64,000 nucleotides of DNA. Origin: Paramacrobiotus metropolitanus. Taxonomy: Eukaryota; Tardigrada; Eutardigrada; Parachela; Macrobiotidae. The notes beneath the pieces are model-generated. The model searched no databases. It was not told the DNA's origin and saw nothing but the letters and a program-made list of their open reading frames with translations. The position numbers were made by a program, and so were the translations under genes. Positions within the stretch are counted from its first letter, which is position 1; every line of letters begins with the position of its first letter. The DNA lies in contig NW_026570364.1 of the NCBI RefSeq assembly GCF_019649055.1, positions 1 to 64,000 on the forward strand. Reading direction: 5' to 3'. Positions 22,998-33,800 of the stretch are shown here, piece by piece.

Positions 22998-23684
22998 ATG
23001 TATAGTACTGTTAAAGAATATCCGCGCCTCAGTGCGCCCTTTGGGATGTGTGTTTGTGGACCGACCATGCCGGGTAAATCAGAGTTTGTTTTCTCATTAA
23101 TTGAGCAACGGAACCGCATGATTGATAAACCACCAACAAAAATTATCTATTGTTACGGTGCTTGGCAAAGTGGATTCGAAAAGCTACTATCTGCAAACCC
23201 TTTTATAGAATTTATTAAAGGATTGGACGAATTCTTTGCCTGTTCCGAGTCACTAGATGAAAAGGTGCCTACATTAGTTGTTATTGACGACTTGGCGACT
23301 GATCTCTGCAAAGACGTGCGGTGTGCCAATCTTTTTACACGCGGAATCCATCACAAAAATGTTTCAGTTATCGTGCTTCTACAAAATCTATTTAAGCAAG
23401 GCAAGGTCATGCGGGACATCACCCTCAATCTACAGTATCTAGTCCTTTTCAAAAACGTGAGAGATGTAAATCAAATAGCATTATTGGCCAGACAGACCGG
23501 ACTGAAGCAACTGGTTACTGCTTATAGTAAGGTCACTGCACTACCGTACCAACCTTTAATTTTGGACTTGCGACCAACGTGCCCAGAATACTTACGTATT
23601 CGCTCCCATATCTTTCCCAACGAGCACATGAGGATTTATTTGGATCGAAATTCGTCACAACTGCCAAAATGTCGGAACGCGTAA
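22998..23684 (+). CDS. Polinton genome-packaging ATPase (FtsK/HerA, A32-like)
   Basis: The 228-residue frame starts at ATG 22998. A Walker A motif (CGPTMPGKSEF, about residues 19-29) and a Walker B motif (PTLVVIDDL, about 89-97) are intact, and further helicase-like segments follow. The family pumps double-stranded DNA into icosahedral capsids. The gene is unbroken. Its stop at 23682-23684 overlaps the start of the next gene (23669), as is common in compact virus-like elements. Confidence 0.9.
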   Translation: MYSTVKEYPRLSAPFGMCVCGPTMPGKSEFVFSLIEQRNRMIDKPPTKIIYCYGAWQSGFEKLLSANPFIEFIKGLDEFFACSESLDEKVPTLVVIDDLATDLCKDVRCANLFTRGIHHKNVSVIVLLQNLFKQGKVMRDITLNLQYLVLFKNVRDVNQIALLARQTGLKQLVTAYSKVTALPYQPLILDLRPTCPEYLRIRSHIFPNEHMRIYLDRNSSQLPKCRNA

Positions 23685-23995
23685 AATCGTTAGCACCCTT
23701 TATCATCACCCTACAGAATTTAAAGCCGCGACAACGACGCGTTCTGATGAGTTACATGAGTAAACCGCAGATGAAAGCTTTGGAAGAAATCGCCGTCAAC
23801 ATTGTAAAAAATACTGTCGCATTGACACCATCCCAAATGGATAAATGTAAACGCCATCGCAAAGCATTAAAGCTCATTGCACTGCGACGCTATCCTCTCA
23901 AACAAAAGCGAATAATCTTACAACAAGGAGGATTTATTGGGGCTATCTTACCGGTTATTGCTGGGGTCCTAACATCGTTGATTGGAAATGGATGA
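23669..23995 (+). CDS. pX-like small basic protein with hydrophobic tail
   Basis: The ATG at 23669 gives 108 residues. A basic helical body (QRRVLMSYMSKPQMKALEEI region, then KCKRHRKALKLIALRR) is followed by a Gly-rich hydrophobic C-terminus (GGFIGAILPVIAGVLTSLI). This layout matches the pX/mu-like protein of adenovirus-related adintoviruses and Polintons as I remember it. The likely role is virion core or membrane-active. It overlaps the ATPase end and the next gene's ATG (ATGGATGA arrangement). It looks intact. Confidence 0.65.
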   Translation: MSERVKSLAPFIITLQNLKPRQRRVLMSYMSKPQMKALEEIAVNIVKNTVALTPSQMDKCKRHRKALKLIALRRYPLKQKRIILQQGGFIGAILPVIAGVLTSLIGNG

Positions 23996-24652
23996 GTACT
24001 ATATTGTTCCTAGACGCATTATGGAAGAGCGCCTGCATGAGAAAATACAAGTTAACAAAGAACCTCCGGAAGCCAGAGCTGTTGTTTCTTTGGACGAACT
24101 TGTTGCCAAAACCTTAAGACGAACCGATATAAACGAGTATGAGAAAGCCGACCTGCTAACAAGCATTTTGGAGCGTTTCTTAGCATTGAAACAAAAGTCT
24201 TACCTGACGAAAACCCTGTGCAATTCTCCGATGAAACCGTGTTGCAACCGGCACCATTAGGAGTACAACAAGAGCTGGAAAAGTTTCGCAAACGCAAAAG
24301 AACTGACGAAGATGAAATAGAACAAGTGCCAAAGCAACCGCGCCCACAATTATTTCCATCGACGTTGCCAACCAAAGGGCAAAAAAGGTATCTGGAAGAC
24401 GATCGAGATGGTCCAATAAAACATGGTCGTGTCGCCTTGTTTCCACCAACACTGCCAGCAAAAGGACGAAAGCGTAAAACCGCGGACGATCATCCAAATA
24501 GCCGTAAACAACGCCGGGTACCCTTGTTTCCATTATCCATTGGAAAAAGGAAAACGGAAAGTGCCAACGAAGATACCGGTCGGAAACTGCGTTCCCGAAC
24601 TGTTCAAAGTGGTAGTGGTCAACATAGGATTCAGTGGATAACCTTACCATAA
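23988..24652 (+). pseudogene. Unrecognised Polinton protein, frameshifted
   Basis: The frame starting at ATG 23988 (MDEYYIVPRRIMEERL) stays coding-like to about 24190. The coding character then moves to a second frame that runs to 24652, so a single-base shift near 24180-24200 is likely. The second part is highly charged and contains three spaced copies of an LFPxxLPxKGxKR-type motif, suggesting a DNA- or capsid-binding linker. I do not recognise the family. It lies between the pX-like and integrase genes. Confidence 0.5.
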
Positions 24653-24727
24653 TGTCCAGCTTTCTTCCTACTGTTTTGCGACCGTGTCGGATATTTAAGA
24701 TCAATTGCGTATCCAGTTGTTGCAATA

Positions 24728-25784
24728 ATGGAGAAACTGATGAAAAAATATCTGAACCCTCGCGATCCCGGAAGTCTTGGCGGCGTCGACAGGTTCCGAA
24801 AAAGTTTAAAGACCAGAGCCGACAAACGGAAAGCACAGGCGATCTTGCAGGAGATCGATGCCTACACTGTCAACAAAGAATCACGCAAACGCTTCCCGCG
24901 CAACCGCATAATAACAACTAACCTCCGCCAACAGTATCAAGCGGATCTGGCCGATCTAGCCAAATATTGGAAGGAAAACAATGGATACAAATATTTGCTG
25001 TTTGTTATTGATTGTTTCTCCAAGAAACTCAGTCAGTATTCATCCTCTGAAAACCAAAACGGGTGCTGATACCAAGGAAGCGCTTACCAATGCGTCCAAT
25101 GATTTGGGAGAGCCGGAAAAACTGCAATATGATAAAGGGACTGAGATGTTGAATAGAACGGTGGCCAAGTACTTGAAAGACAAACAAATTCAGTTCTTCA
25201 CTTCCGAGAACGAAGACATCAAGTGTTCCATGGCGGAGCGCGTTATTCGAACCATCAAAACGCGGATATTTCGATTGTTTCGGTCCCGCTTATCGACGCG
25301 CTATATTGACAAATTGCAAGACCTGGTGTACTCGTACAACCATTCCAAACACCGTGCGCATGGTATGCGACCCAGTGATGTACGGCAAGACAATTCGTTG
25401 GCAGTGTACAATGCTTTGTACAAGCACAAAGACGTCAAGAAGCCACGGTACAAAGTCGGTGATGCCGTGCGGATTGCGGTGCATAAAACAAAGGTGGAAA
25501 AAGGGTATACTTACCGTTTCAAAGAAGAAATCTTCTACATCCATCAGGTGATCCCGCATCGTATTCCGGTCTATCGTTTGAAGGATTACCAAGATGAAGT
25601 TATTAAAGGAACGTTTTATGAGCATGAACTGTCACCAGTCTCGAATCCACAGCAGAAGGAACACGCAATTGATTTTATTGTTAAGCGGCGCGGAAAGAAA
25701 GCACTAGTCCGTTGGTTAGGTTACGGACCCGAACACGATTCTTGGGAACCACTATCATGTTTGAAGGAGCGCCTTTCTACATAA
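24728..25784 (+). pseudogene. Polinton integrase (DDE, retrovirus-type) with chromodomain, frameshifted
   Basis: Starting at ATG 24728, the frame carries the first catalytic Asp (in YQADLADLAKYW) and the VIDCFSK segment. It then shifts frame between about 25025 and 25050. The second frame carries the second Asp (QYDKGTE), the catalytic Glu (MAERVIRTIKTRIFR) and a C-terminal chromodomain-like end (ALVRWLGYGPEHDSWEP). The family inserts the element and makes the 6-bp target duplications. The break separates the first catalytic residue from the other two, so this copy should be inactive unless the shift is a sequencing error. The C-terminus overlaps the penton start. Confidence 0.9.
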
Positions 25785-26682
25785 CCTTACCCAGTGATGT
25801 CGCCACAGAGGCGGCCAACACGCCCTCCAACTGGACTACCAAACTGAAGCATCCCATTACCTTGAAGGGCAAATGGGAAATGGCCCTGGTGGAACTGCAG
25901 TATTTAAATTCTTTCTATACTCTACCTACCGAGCAAAAAATTCAACTGGATATTGTCCGCGAATTTCGGGTAAAAAAAGAAGACTATTGATAGCGTCAAT
26001 TACGTTGTACACCAAGAAATTTTGACGGTTCCTCCCGGAAATTATAAGAATGCCGAGCTTTTACTGCAAACCGTCAACAACTTAGCTCCTACAATCGGAC
26101 CGTACATGGTGGATGACGCTGTACATCAGGATAAAAGTGCTTTGCCGGATAACAAAGCTTTCAACTTGCAATTTTTAACCTCAACAAACCACCGAGTGAA
26201 ACTGCTTATTGGCAACGATCGAGTGTCAGTTACGTTTCCCCCTGGATCCGTTACCTTGCAAAAAAATACTAGGGTTTGAACAAGCGGAATTTAAACCAGA
26301 TGTACCCGCAGAAACTCACTCCAATGCACTGGGACCCTTTCCGTTTGTTACCAAAACCAGTAGCATCAAGTACTTGTCATTCCTCAGTAAAGCTCCTCCA
26401 CCTAAACTGACCACCTTCTTGTCGGAACGACCGGTGAACACCATGCTGGGGAACCAAAGCCTGTTTCTGTACAGTGATGTTGCAGACTACAGCCTGATTG
26501 GTGATACTGCCGCGCAGTTTTTGCGCGCTGTACCTATTAGAGGGGAGGTCAACCAAATTGTGGAAGCACGTTTCGACATTCCCCACTATGTTCCCGTATT
26601 ACGCCAACATTTCGAAACTATTCATTTAACTATTGCCAACGACCTGGGTGACGACGCTAAATTTCAGACGCTAAATCACTAG
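25757..26682 (+). pseudogene. Minor capsid (penton-like) protein, two frameshifts
   Basis: The ATG at 25757 (MFEGAPFYITLPSD) overlaps the integrase end. Three successive frames hold the coding sequence, with breaks at two runs of seven A (25972-25978, and near 26262-26270). Recognisable Polinton penton segments include the N-terminal LPSDVATEAANTPSNW..KL and the later FPFVTKTSSIKYLSFLSK. The family forms a single-jelly-roll vertex protein. Both lesions are one-base changes in homopolymers, so polymerase slippage or sequencing error are alternative explanations. Confidence 0.75.
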
Positions 26683-26719
26683 TAAAATTACATTTTCGAC
26701 CACAACGCTTATACTGAAA

Positions 26720-27106
26720 ATGCCCCTCGTCGCCTATGTCCCAGACCCGCGACGCTACGAAAACGTTTTCGTGAGCCAAACGGGAGGAAGTGCTCTCATT
26801 CGCTATCGTGGCACACTACAAAATGGATCCGGGTTCCCACAAATTTTGAAGAATTTATTTGCCAAAATTACCAACTTTGCCAAACCGATACTGCGTAGAG
26901 CAGCGCCGCATGCTAAAGCTGCTTTGGAAGCCGCCACCCCTCACTTGCAAGATGCGGCAACCGGCGTTATTAAAGAAGCAGGAGCGGCGATTGGTAAACG
27001 CCTAGTTTCGCAAGAAGGAGAAGGCGTTCGGAAGAAACAACGTGTTAAACGTAAAGTACATCGCATTAAACGTATTCCGCCAACCAGCATTCCGGACTTT
27101 TTCTAA
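26720..27106 (+). CDS. pVI-like minor virion protein
   Basis: An intact 128-residue frame from ATG 26720 ends four bases before the major capsid gene. It has an N-terminal SALIRYRGTLQNGSGFP segment, then an Ala-rich amphipathic middle (RRAAPHAKAALEAATPHLQD), and a very basic C-terminus ending IPPTSIPDFF. Position and layout match the pVI-like ('ptero') protein of adintoviruses, which links hexon and genome. Assignment rests on context and composition. Confidence 0.6.
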   Translation: MPLVAYVPDPRRYENVFVSQTGGSALIRYRGTLQNGSGFPQILKNLFAKITNFAKPILRRAAPHAKAALEAATPHLQDAATGVIKEAGAAIGKRLVSQEGEGVRKKQRVKRKVHRIKRIPPTSIPDFF

Positions 27107-27109
27107 ACA

Positions 27110-28447
27110 ATGGCAATGCTCATGATGGAACATTCCGAACCGGCCATGCAGCTGGAAAATCAGCTGTTTGCCTTGCCGGCTACATTAACCGACCGCTGGC
27201 GTACCGAACACGAGAAACTGAACCCTACAACTACTTTGACCGACAATGGATCCGCTGGTGACATTAATTTCTTTATACCACCTAGTACGGCTGGTCTGCT
27301 CAGTTTGGCAGATATGATATTGGAGTTGGAAGTGGGCATCAAAGTGCGTAAAACTACCGGTGACTGGGAATTGGTAACCGCGGATGATGGGGTGGCACCG
27401 GTCAATAATTTCTTGCACTCGCTCTTCTCATCCTGTCATGTAACGGTAGCCAATCGACTGATCTCGGATGCCGCCACGTTCTATCCGTACCGAGCATACT
27501 TTGAGTCATTGCTATCGCATAGCAAAGAGGCTCAAAGTAGCCAGTTGACTTCGGCTGCATTCTATTTGGACACGCCCGCCAAACATAACGATGAGACGTC
27601 TAATCAAGGAGAAAAGAGCCGTAAGGCTTTATTTCAAACCGGACAATATGTTCAACTTTCTGGAAGACTATTTTCGGACTTGTTTGACCAAAGCAAACCA
27701 CTGTGCACAGGGGTTCCTGTGAACATCCGTCTGGTAGTCAGCCGCCCTGAATTTGCCCTGCGTGTGTGGGATAAAGATGCCACGAAAACGTTTAAGCCCT
27801 TCATTCGCAATGCTCGGTTGTCTATCCGACGCTACATTCCTCACCGGATTTTCTGACAGCTGTTGCTGGTGAATTGTTAAAGAAAACCGTCAAATATCAT
27901 GTTGAGCGGATAGTTATGCGCGTGTCGGACATTCCGCAAAAGACGCAAAGCACCGTGGTCAGCAATCTACAGATTGGGCAAATACCCAAAGTCGTGTTCG
28001 TTGGATTTGTCGATAGCGAAGATTTTCACGGATCCATCAAAAAGAATCCGTTTAACTTTCAACATTTCAAACATTACACAACTTAGTGTGGAAGTGGATG
28101 GTCAGAGCTTCCCTAGCAAACCCTATATAAGTGATTTTGAACACAACTTATCCTTGGAGTGCTACGATGGTTTGCTCAATACTCTGGGATACCGACCGAG
28201 TTTGCAAGGCGGACTACCGTTCAACCGCACCGAATATAATCAAGGATATACCGTATTTGGTTTTGACCTTACACCAGGACATACTGGCCGCGGACCTTTG
28301 ACCTTGATAAAACAAGGAAATCTGAGTGTATCAGTTTCCTTTGCTAAACCATTGACGACAACAATCATGATGGTGTGCATGCTGATTTATGACAGCATCA
28401 TCGAAATTAATCAACATCGCCAGTTGATTGCGGATTTTTCAACATGA
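27110..28447 (+). pseudogene. Major capsid (hexon-like double jelly-roll) protein, two frameshifts
   Basis: The frame from ATG 27110 contains typical Polinton capsid landmarks (FFIPPSTAGLLSLADMILEL, then SLFSSCHVTVANRLI and YPYRAYFESLLSHS). Coding character shifts frame near 27840-27850 and again near 28035-28060 (close to an AAAAA run). It ends with IMMVCMLIYDSIIEINQHR, a C-terminal segment common in this family. The predicted full length of about 445 residues suits a double jelly-roll capsid protein. This copy cannot encode it without the two corrections. Confidence 0.88.
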
Positions 28448-28899
28448 ACACGGAGCAAATTCACCACTGTCTGCAGGGAAATCCTGTTACCACCCAGCTG
28501 TTCCGCGGTGTGTTTGCCAGTGACCAAGTTCCGCTATGTTTAGCCCCGTACCCTGGAGCATGTGTAGTTAACACGGACCCCTCTGACCAAAATGGCGCAC
28601 ACTGGATTGCTTTGCTACAAACCCAAGCGGGAATCTTGGAAGTGTTTGATTCGTATGGTAAAGCGTTGGAAACGTATTCTCAGCACTTCTCTATGCTTGC
28701 TCAGAATAATACTATTGTCTGTCAAGACGAACAGTTTCAGTCCGAATATAGTACCGTGTGTGGTGAATATTGCTTATTTTTTGTTTTGAGACGCGCTAGC
28801 GGCGAATCTTGCACTAATATTGTACATTTATTTACCGATAATCGAACAAGCAACGACAAGATGGTGTGTCAGTATGTACTATGTAAATTCTTTTTTTGA
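28444..28899 (+). CDS. Adenain-like (Ulp1-fold) capsid-maturation cysteine protease
   Basis: Intact 151-residue frame from ATG 28444, overlapping the capsid stop. Catalytic residues in the expected order are His53 (NGAHWIALL), Asp69 (LEVFDSYGK), Gln99 (FQSEY) for the oxyanion hole, and Cys106 (STVCGEYCLFF). The family cleaves virion precursor proteins in adenoviruses and Polintons. It is the last gene of the plus-strand virion block. Confidence 0.85.
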   Translation: MNTEQIHHCLQGNPVTTQLFRGVFASDQVPLCLAPYPGACVVNTDPSDQNGAHWIALLQTQAGILEVFDSYGKALETYSQHFSMLAQNNTIVCQDEQFQSEYSTVCGEYCLFFVLRRASGESCTNIVHLFTDNRTSNDKMVCQYVLCKFFF

Positions 28900-28917
28900 T
28901 ATCAATACAGCACTAGT

Positions 28918-28938
28918 TGACGGATCTTTTCTCCGTCA
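28918..28938. terminator. Short hairpin after the protease gene
   Basis: TGACGGA (28918-28924) pairs with TCCGTCA (28932-28938) over a seven-base loop. An AATAAA lies about 50 bases further on (near 28990). This may mark the 3' end of the virion gene block. The call is weak. Confidence 0.25.
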
Positions 28939-29056
28939 GATATGTCAACGATTAATGAAATGAACCATGCAAAACGATCTGTTCAAAGAAATAAATAGAA
29001 CAAATGCCGTGTTATACTGTAGTGACAACCATAAAATGCATTACAGAAATCCTAAG

Positions 29057-29624
29057 TTAAACTTGGTTCAGAGAGCAGTTTACTTGCATACGGATTTGAT
29101 TTTCATGTGTATCCAAATACTTCACCACATCCAAACTTAAGGCTTGCTTAAAGCTCAGTTCTTCAAAACCAAACAAAATGCCATGCACAAAACGAGCATC
29201 CAACAGACGTTGCACAGCATCTTTCCATTCCGTATCCGTTAACACGTCCCGGAAATCAGGGCATCTTTCATGAACTCGTTTCACTAGCATCAATAATAGC
29301 GTCGCACAACTTCTCATGACAAAGACCTTTTTTGTCAGCATCCACATCCTCAACGATTTCGTCCACACTGACAATATGTTTGAAGAGAGTGAAATCCCTT
29401 ATGAGTTCTTTCAACGCTTCGTAGCACTTCTCGTTCAATGAAATCCCGTTTCTCGTGGGCATCAAATCACCTTCCTGAGACCGCTGATAGCGGCGAAAGC
29501 TGGCCACGTTAGGACGGCTCCAGCTGAAGTACACCCCTCGGTCCAGTAAGAATAAAGGAGGTAAATTTCCATTGGAATGATCCAGATCGGCTTTTCCCGT
29601 CAGCAGTAACGATACCAAGCGCAT
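29057..29624 (-). pseudogene. Unrecognised Polinton gene, frameshifted
   Basis: A minus-strand frame from ATG 29624 (MRLVSLLLTGKADLDHSNGN) runs to about 29330. Coding character then continues in another frame to 29057, and the switch sits at a run of six T on the plus strand. The frame is also open a short way upstream of that ATG, so the start is uncertain. The second part includes ERCPDFRDVLTDTEWKDAV. I cannot name the family. It is transcribed divergently from the TBP-like gene. Confidence 0.45.
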
Positions 29625-29790
29625 GAATCCTCTTTTGGTAAGGCTTATCGTTTTCGCCCACGTCTGCTTCCATTCGAGTTTCGGACATGTTTTAGAGATG
29701 GTTCCATTTTGTCAGAACTGAACTCAAATGAAGTGTATGTTGAGCGCACGCAAGTTGTAAAACAAATGTTTGAAGGTCAACTGTGGTACA

Positions 29791-29817
29791 TGGTGCCAGG
29801 TAAAGTACCTGGCACCA
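29791..29817. repeat. Internal GTACC-type hairpin between divergent Polinton genes
   Basis: TGGTGCCAGGTA and TACCTGGCACCA form a perfect 12-bp stem around a three-base loop. The words match the subterminal clusters at both ends of the element. It lies in the roughly 260-bp interval between the minus-strand gene start (29624) and the most likely plus-strand start (29883). Confidence 0.7.
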
Positions 29818-29882
29818 GGTACCATAAACCAACGCTGTTGCCAAGTGATAAACGAGTTGTGTATTTCAGTCTAGTCTTGACC

Positions 29883-30833
29883 ATGGCTCTGCCATGTGTT
29901 TTAGATGCTGATTGGTTTATAATTGAAAAGGTACCATATATCAAACAGCTGGCCTTCTCGTGCCCAGAAAAACATGACAGTGGGCAGTACACCTTCAGCT
30001 TACCACGATCAGCCGGTAAACACGCTCGCGAGTTGCAGAAACAGGCCAAGCATTCCCATGGACTTCTCTGGAGCACCTTTGGTGATTATCGACACAATCA
30101 AGTGACGGTTGCCTTGGAAGACATGTTTAACCGTATTGGCCGTCCTAGTAAGCTAACTTTCTATGCCAAGGGTTTGGAGAAGTGCCGTTTACTGGAGCGT
30201 TATGTGCCCCAAGTGGTCAATCTTGAGGAACTAGGTTGCCCCGTCTATCACCGTCTAACAGATGTGCCCCAAACAACACTGCGCAAAGCTATTCGGTTCG
30301 GTTTGTGGTTCTACTGCCATGCCAAAATCATGAATGTCGTTGCCGTTGCGGATTTAAACACTATCCTCAATCTGAAGGAGATTGAAAAGAAAGTACCGAT
30401 GGCGCAGTATATTCCCCGCAAATTTTCCGGCTTACTCCTTCGTATTCTCTCTCCCTACAAAGCACATTGCCAACTATATTCCAATGGAAAAATCACGGTC
30501 AATGGAGCTCGTTCGGAATCTGCTGCCAAAGAATTGGTCGACAAGTTTACCAGCATTCTTCAATCAATTGGGTACCGTTGTATCGTTTCAGGATTTCGAA
30601 TTGTTAATATTGTTGTCACTCATGATTTTGGTGCGCGTATACATATTGAGAAATTCAGCCAACATTACAAGTTGGAATATACTCCTGAACTGTTTAGCGG
30701 TTTACGTATAAAATTGCCTGGGTGTACTGCTGTGCTCTTTCCATCGGGAAAGTGCAACTTTTTGGGATTGAAAGAAATGCATGACATACAAATATCTGTA
30801 GCCTTTGTCGGTCGAATGATTGCAAGGCAATAA
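29883..30833 (+). CDS. Polinton protein with TATA-binding-protein-like C-terminal domain
   Basis: From ATG 29883 the frame encodes 316 residues. It is open upstream to 29709, but that part covers the hairpin repeat and lacks a good ATG. The N-terminal half has a KGLEKCRLLERYV...EELGCP signature that I recall from proteins of other mobile elements, function unknown. From about 30330 to the stop there are two tandem halves resembling TBP. The first has YIPRKFSGLLLRI and LYSNGKITVNGARSE; the second has YTPELFSGLRIKL and VLFPSGKCNFLG. Of the four DNA-kinking Phe positions of TBP, three look like Phe and one is Tyr. The likely role is transcription or origin recognition of the element. The gene is unbroken. 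Confidence 0.75.
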   Translation: MALPCVLDADWFIIEKVPYIKQLAFSCPEKHDSGQYTFSLPRSAGKHARELQKQAKHSHGLLWSTFGDYRHNQVTVALEDMFNRIGRPSKLTFYAKGLEKCRLLERYVPQVVNLEELGCPVYHRLTDVPQTTLRKAIRFGLWFYCHAKIMNVVAVADLNTILNLKEIEKKVPMAQYIPRKFSGLLLRILSPYKAHCQLYSNGKITVNGARSESAAKELVDKFTSILQSIGYRCIVSGFRIVNIVVTHDFGARIHIEKFSQHYKLEYTPELFSGLRIKLPGCTAVLFPSGKCNFLGLKEMHDIQISVAFVGRMIARQ

Positions 30834-30835
30834 AT

Positions 30836-33800
30836 TTATTCAGTTGTGTATCCGTATGGAACAGTATTCCAGTCTTGCGTAATGCGCCGCTTATCATACG
30901 TCACTTGCAAACGCTTAGTAATATCGCTATTGGACAGAACAAGTTTTGACTTGACACGCTTAATAACGTCATCGTAATGCACATCAATACAACCAGAAGT
31001 GTGTAGAATATTCATCATGGACTCCATGTTAATTTTCTCTTTAATCCGATTATTAATGGTGAATCCCTTGATTTTCACTACTGAATTTCCATCGTTGGTT
31101 GTGTAAGCATAAGTTTTGGCGCCCAAGCTGACAAACTGCGTAATATGTTGTCCAGGTTTCAGTTCATTGGTTAAATCGCTCAGAAAACGGCCAGTAGGAG
31201 GGTCAGGCCATCCCGGTTTTGACACAAAGAAAATAGAATCTACAAAATAAATAACTCCAACAACCTGCCTTTTAAAATGCAGTTCTGTAAAATACCTGTA
31301 TCAAAATACAAGAGGCGTTCTTTAACCATATCCATAAACTGGTATAGATGCAGTCGTGCCCAGCAGGTGGTGAACCTAATGTAAAAATTGCGTTAAATTC
31401 TGCATGCAGAATAAAGCTTTTACAAAACTTACGCGGCCAAAACGACATTGGTGTTCGGATTCTGCTCGATGAAACCATCTTCTTTGGTGTACGTAATTTG
31501 CACAACATTGTCATCAAAGAGATCCCACGAGTGCACATGGTGCTTGCCCGACAATAACATTTCATAAAATGTTTTGGGGTCATGGATATACATGGTATTC
31601 AGTTTGTTATCCTGCATTCCTAGTCGGCCCCAAAAACTGTTTAGGCATAAACTTGGCTAAAGCACGTAGGCCGGGATTTTCTTTGATTTTACTGTAATCT
31701 AACTTGACTCCTTCTCGTTCTTCAAAATCAGAAATGTAATTTCGCTTTTCAGTTTCTGTAGTGATACCCGCTGGCCATCCGCTGGCTTCAGTTTTGATCT
31801 TCAAAAAGCGGTCAATGTACTCTTTGAAAAGATGATCATCGAATGTTTCGTAATGCCACACTTCGTATATCCTGCTGACAATGTATCCCCGAGCCATAGC
31901 AGCATGTAACTCTGGCGTACACCACGTTCCTGTTATTTCCCTTTCCGAATCCGAGTGGTCACATTTCTTCGTGTTCTGTTCTTTAACACATGTTGCACAT
32001 AACGGAAAGGTCAGCTTGCCGTTACAACGGTATGGTAAAATGGGTAACCACAAATCTCCCGGTGGTAGTACTGTGCAATAGACCAAACCGAAATATTCAC
32101 GAATGTCTTGAAAGTTGTTAGTTAAAATAACAGGATGTCCAAGCGGATACCGGCGGTTTTTGTTGACAAAAGGATATTCACTGTTGACATCGAAATACTT
32201 GATCTTTTCATCGGATGTTATCGTATGCAACAGCCGCACGGCATTTGTTCGCCCACCATAAAATGCGCTCCGAGGATTCAGCGGTTCAGCCATCTTTATG
32301 TTACTGATGAACTTGCGCATTTCCGAATCGATGCGAACGTTAGCGTCATAATCATGTTCCCAAACAGTGGTTACCGGGTGACCCAGAGAGCGCAGGTACT
32401 GTTCGCGGTCCATCGTCTCTTTGTAAATATCACGCATTGGAAGGTTTCGAAACGGATGCAAAGTTTCAGGGTCCATACAGGTTGGGCAGCCATGATACCA
32501 ACAGCCATAAAATTCATAGATGTGACCAGTATCTTCTTGGTATCCATCCACGTAGTAAGGACCGACTTTCTGCTCCTTACCAGAAACTACAGACTGGATG
32601 GCACAATTTTCTTCATTTTCCATCCACGAAATCCATTTCATGGCCTTCACGGACTGTAAGCGATTGCGAGCAAACCGCTGTTGCGGCACCAGTCCAATTT
32701 GATTTGGTTTCAGAATGAAGGAGCGCCAATACAAATTGCATAATCCAGCGATAGTCAGAGCCGACGTAAACGGTCACAGACCATTGCTAATTTCCATAAA
32801 CAAAGCACGAAACTGTTGGCAACAGGTGCGCAGGACGGTAACGTCATTTTCGCAGTAAGTAACAAATTCTTTGCGAAAATCAAAAAGTCCGTTTTTGGCG
32901 CAGATATCTGCATCGTACCATTCTTTGAAAGAAGTTTGTGTCTTCTTGTCCATTGTCCGGAAGCCGTATTCATCCATGCTAGGATACGGCACAACATGGT
33001 CCCAATTTTCAGGACGATTAAATTTATGTGGAAAGGCCCCTTTGCTGATGTCCGGTAATCCAAATGTCGCTGGCCATTTGGCTAGGCTTTGTGGGTTGTA
33101 ATTAATGCTGTCGCGAAAGTGAATATCATAACCCGGCACATCCAGTTGCAAAATCTTTCCACCATTTATGATCACTTTGGGTGTCACACCGTTTTTTAAA
33201 AGCCATTGTAGAACAAAATATCCATCAAACGCTTTGAAATTATGCGCGCTGATATAATACCCTCTGTGGTTTTCGCTGATCAAAAATTCGCACAGTTTGT
33301 CGGTTATGCACTTCCCTAATGGTTCGTCAGTAGGAGGAAAAGTCCATTGAGTTCCCGCGTCATCTTGCACGACGGCTAAATTTGGAACCAACTGACCATT
33401 ATCCTGGACGTATGTCTCGAAATCAAAATAAAGAAACTGGGCATTTTCATTCCTTTGTCGCTCTTCGGGGGTTACCTTGTGCGGTTTCATAAAACACTGG
33501 TGCGTTTCCGGCAGGACATGGACATTGCAATTTTTGCAGTACATTTCTCCGCATTGGTGGTCATTTGATCCTTTTCGGTTGCGAAGCGAGACTATACAGC
33601 GGCATTCCCGGCAAACTTTGATTGTGCTGCACAATGTTTTTCCACGACTCTTTTTAGGTACTGCTTTGTGGCGATCAAAACATCCTTGCCCAAAAAATAT
33701 CCGATTGCAATCATTGCAGTGTAGAGGATTTGTTGTATCCCGTTCGCAATTCGTTCATAGACATTGATGGCAGATGTTGCTGCAGCGATGAGTCCGCCGA

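Noticed and set aside
23988-28447. Programmed ribosomal frameshifting in the Polinton virion genes
   Set aside because: The shifts occur at different positions with no common slippery heptamer, several are multiple per gene, and most sit at plain A/T runs. Mutation or sequencing error fits better.
32774-33757. Two in-frame TGA codons in the polymerase as recoding or an alternative genetic code
   Set aside because: Host genes in the same window use TGA as their normal stop (F-box gene and both cyclases), no selenocysteine-like structure was evident, and the gene has a separate frameshift. Ordinary decay is simpler.
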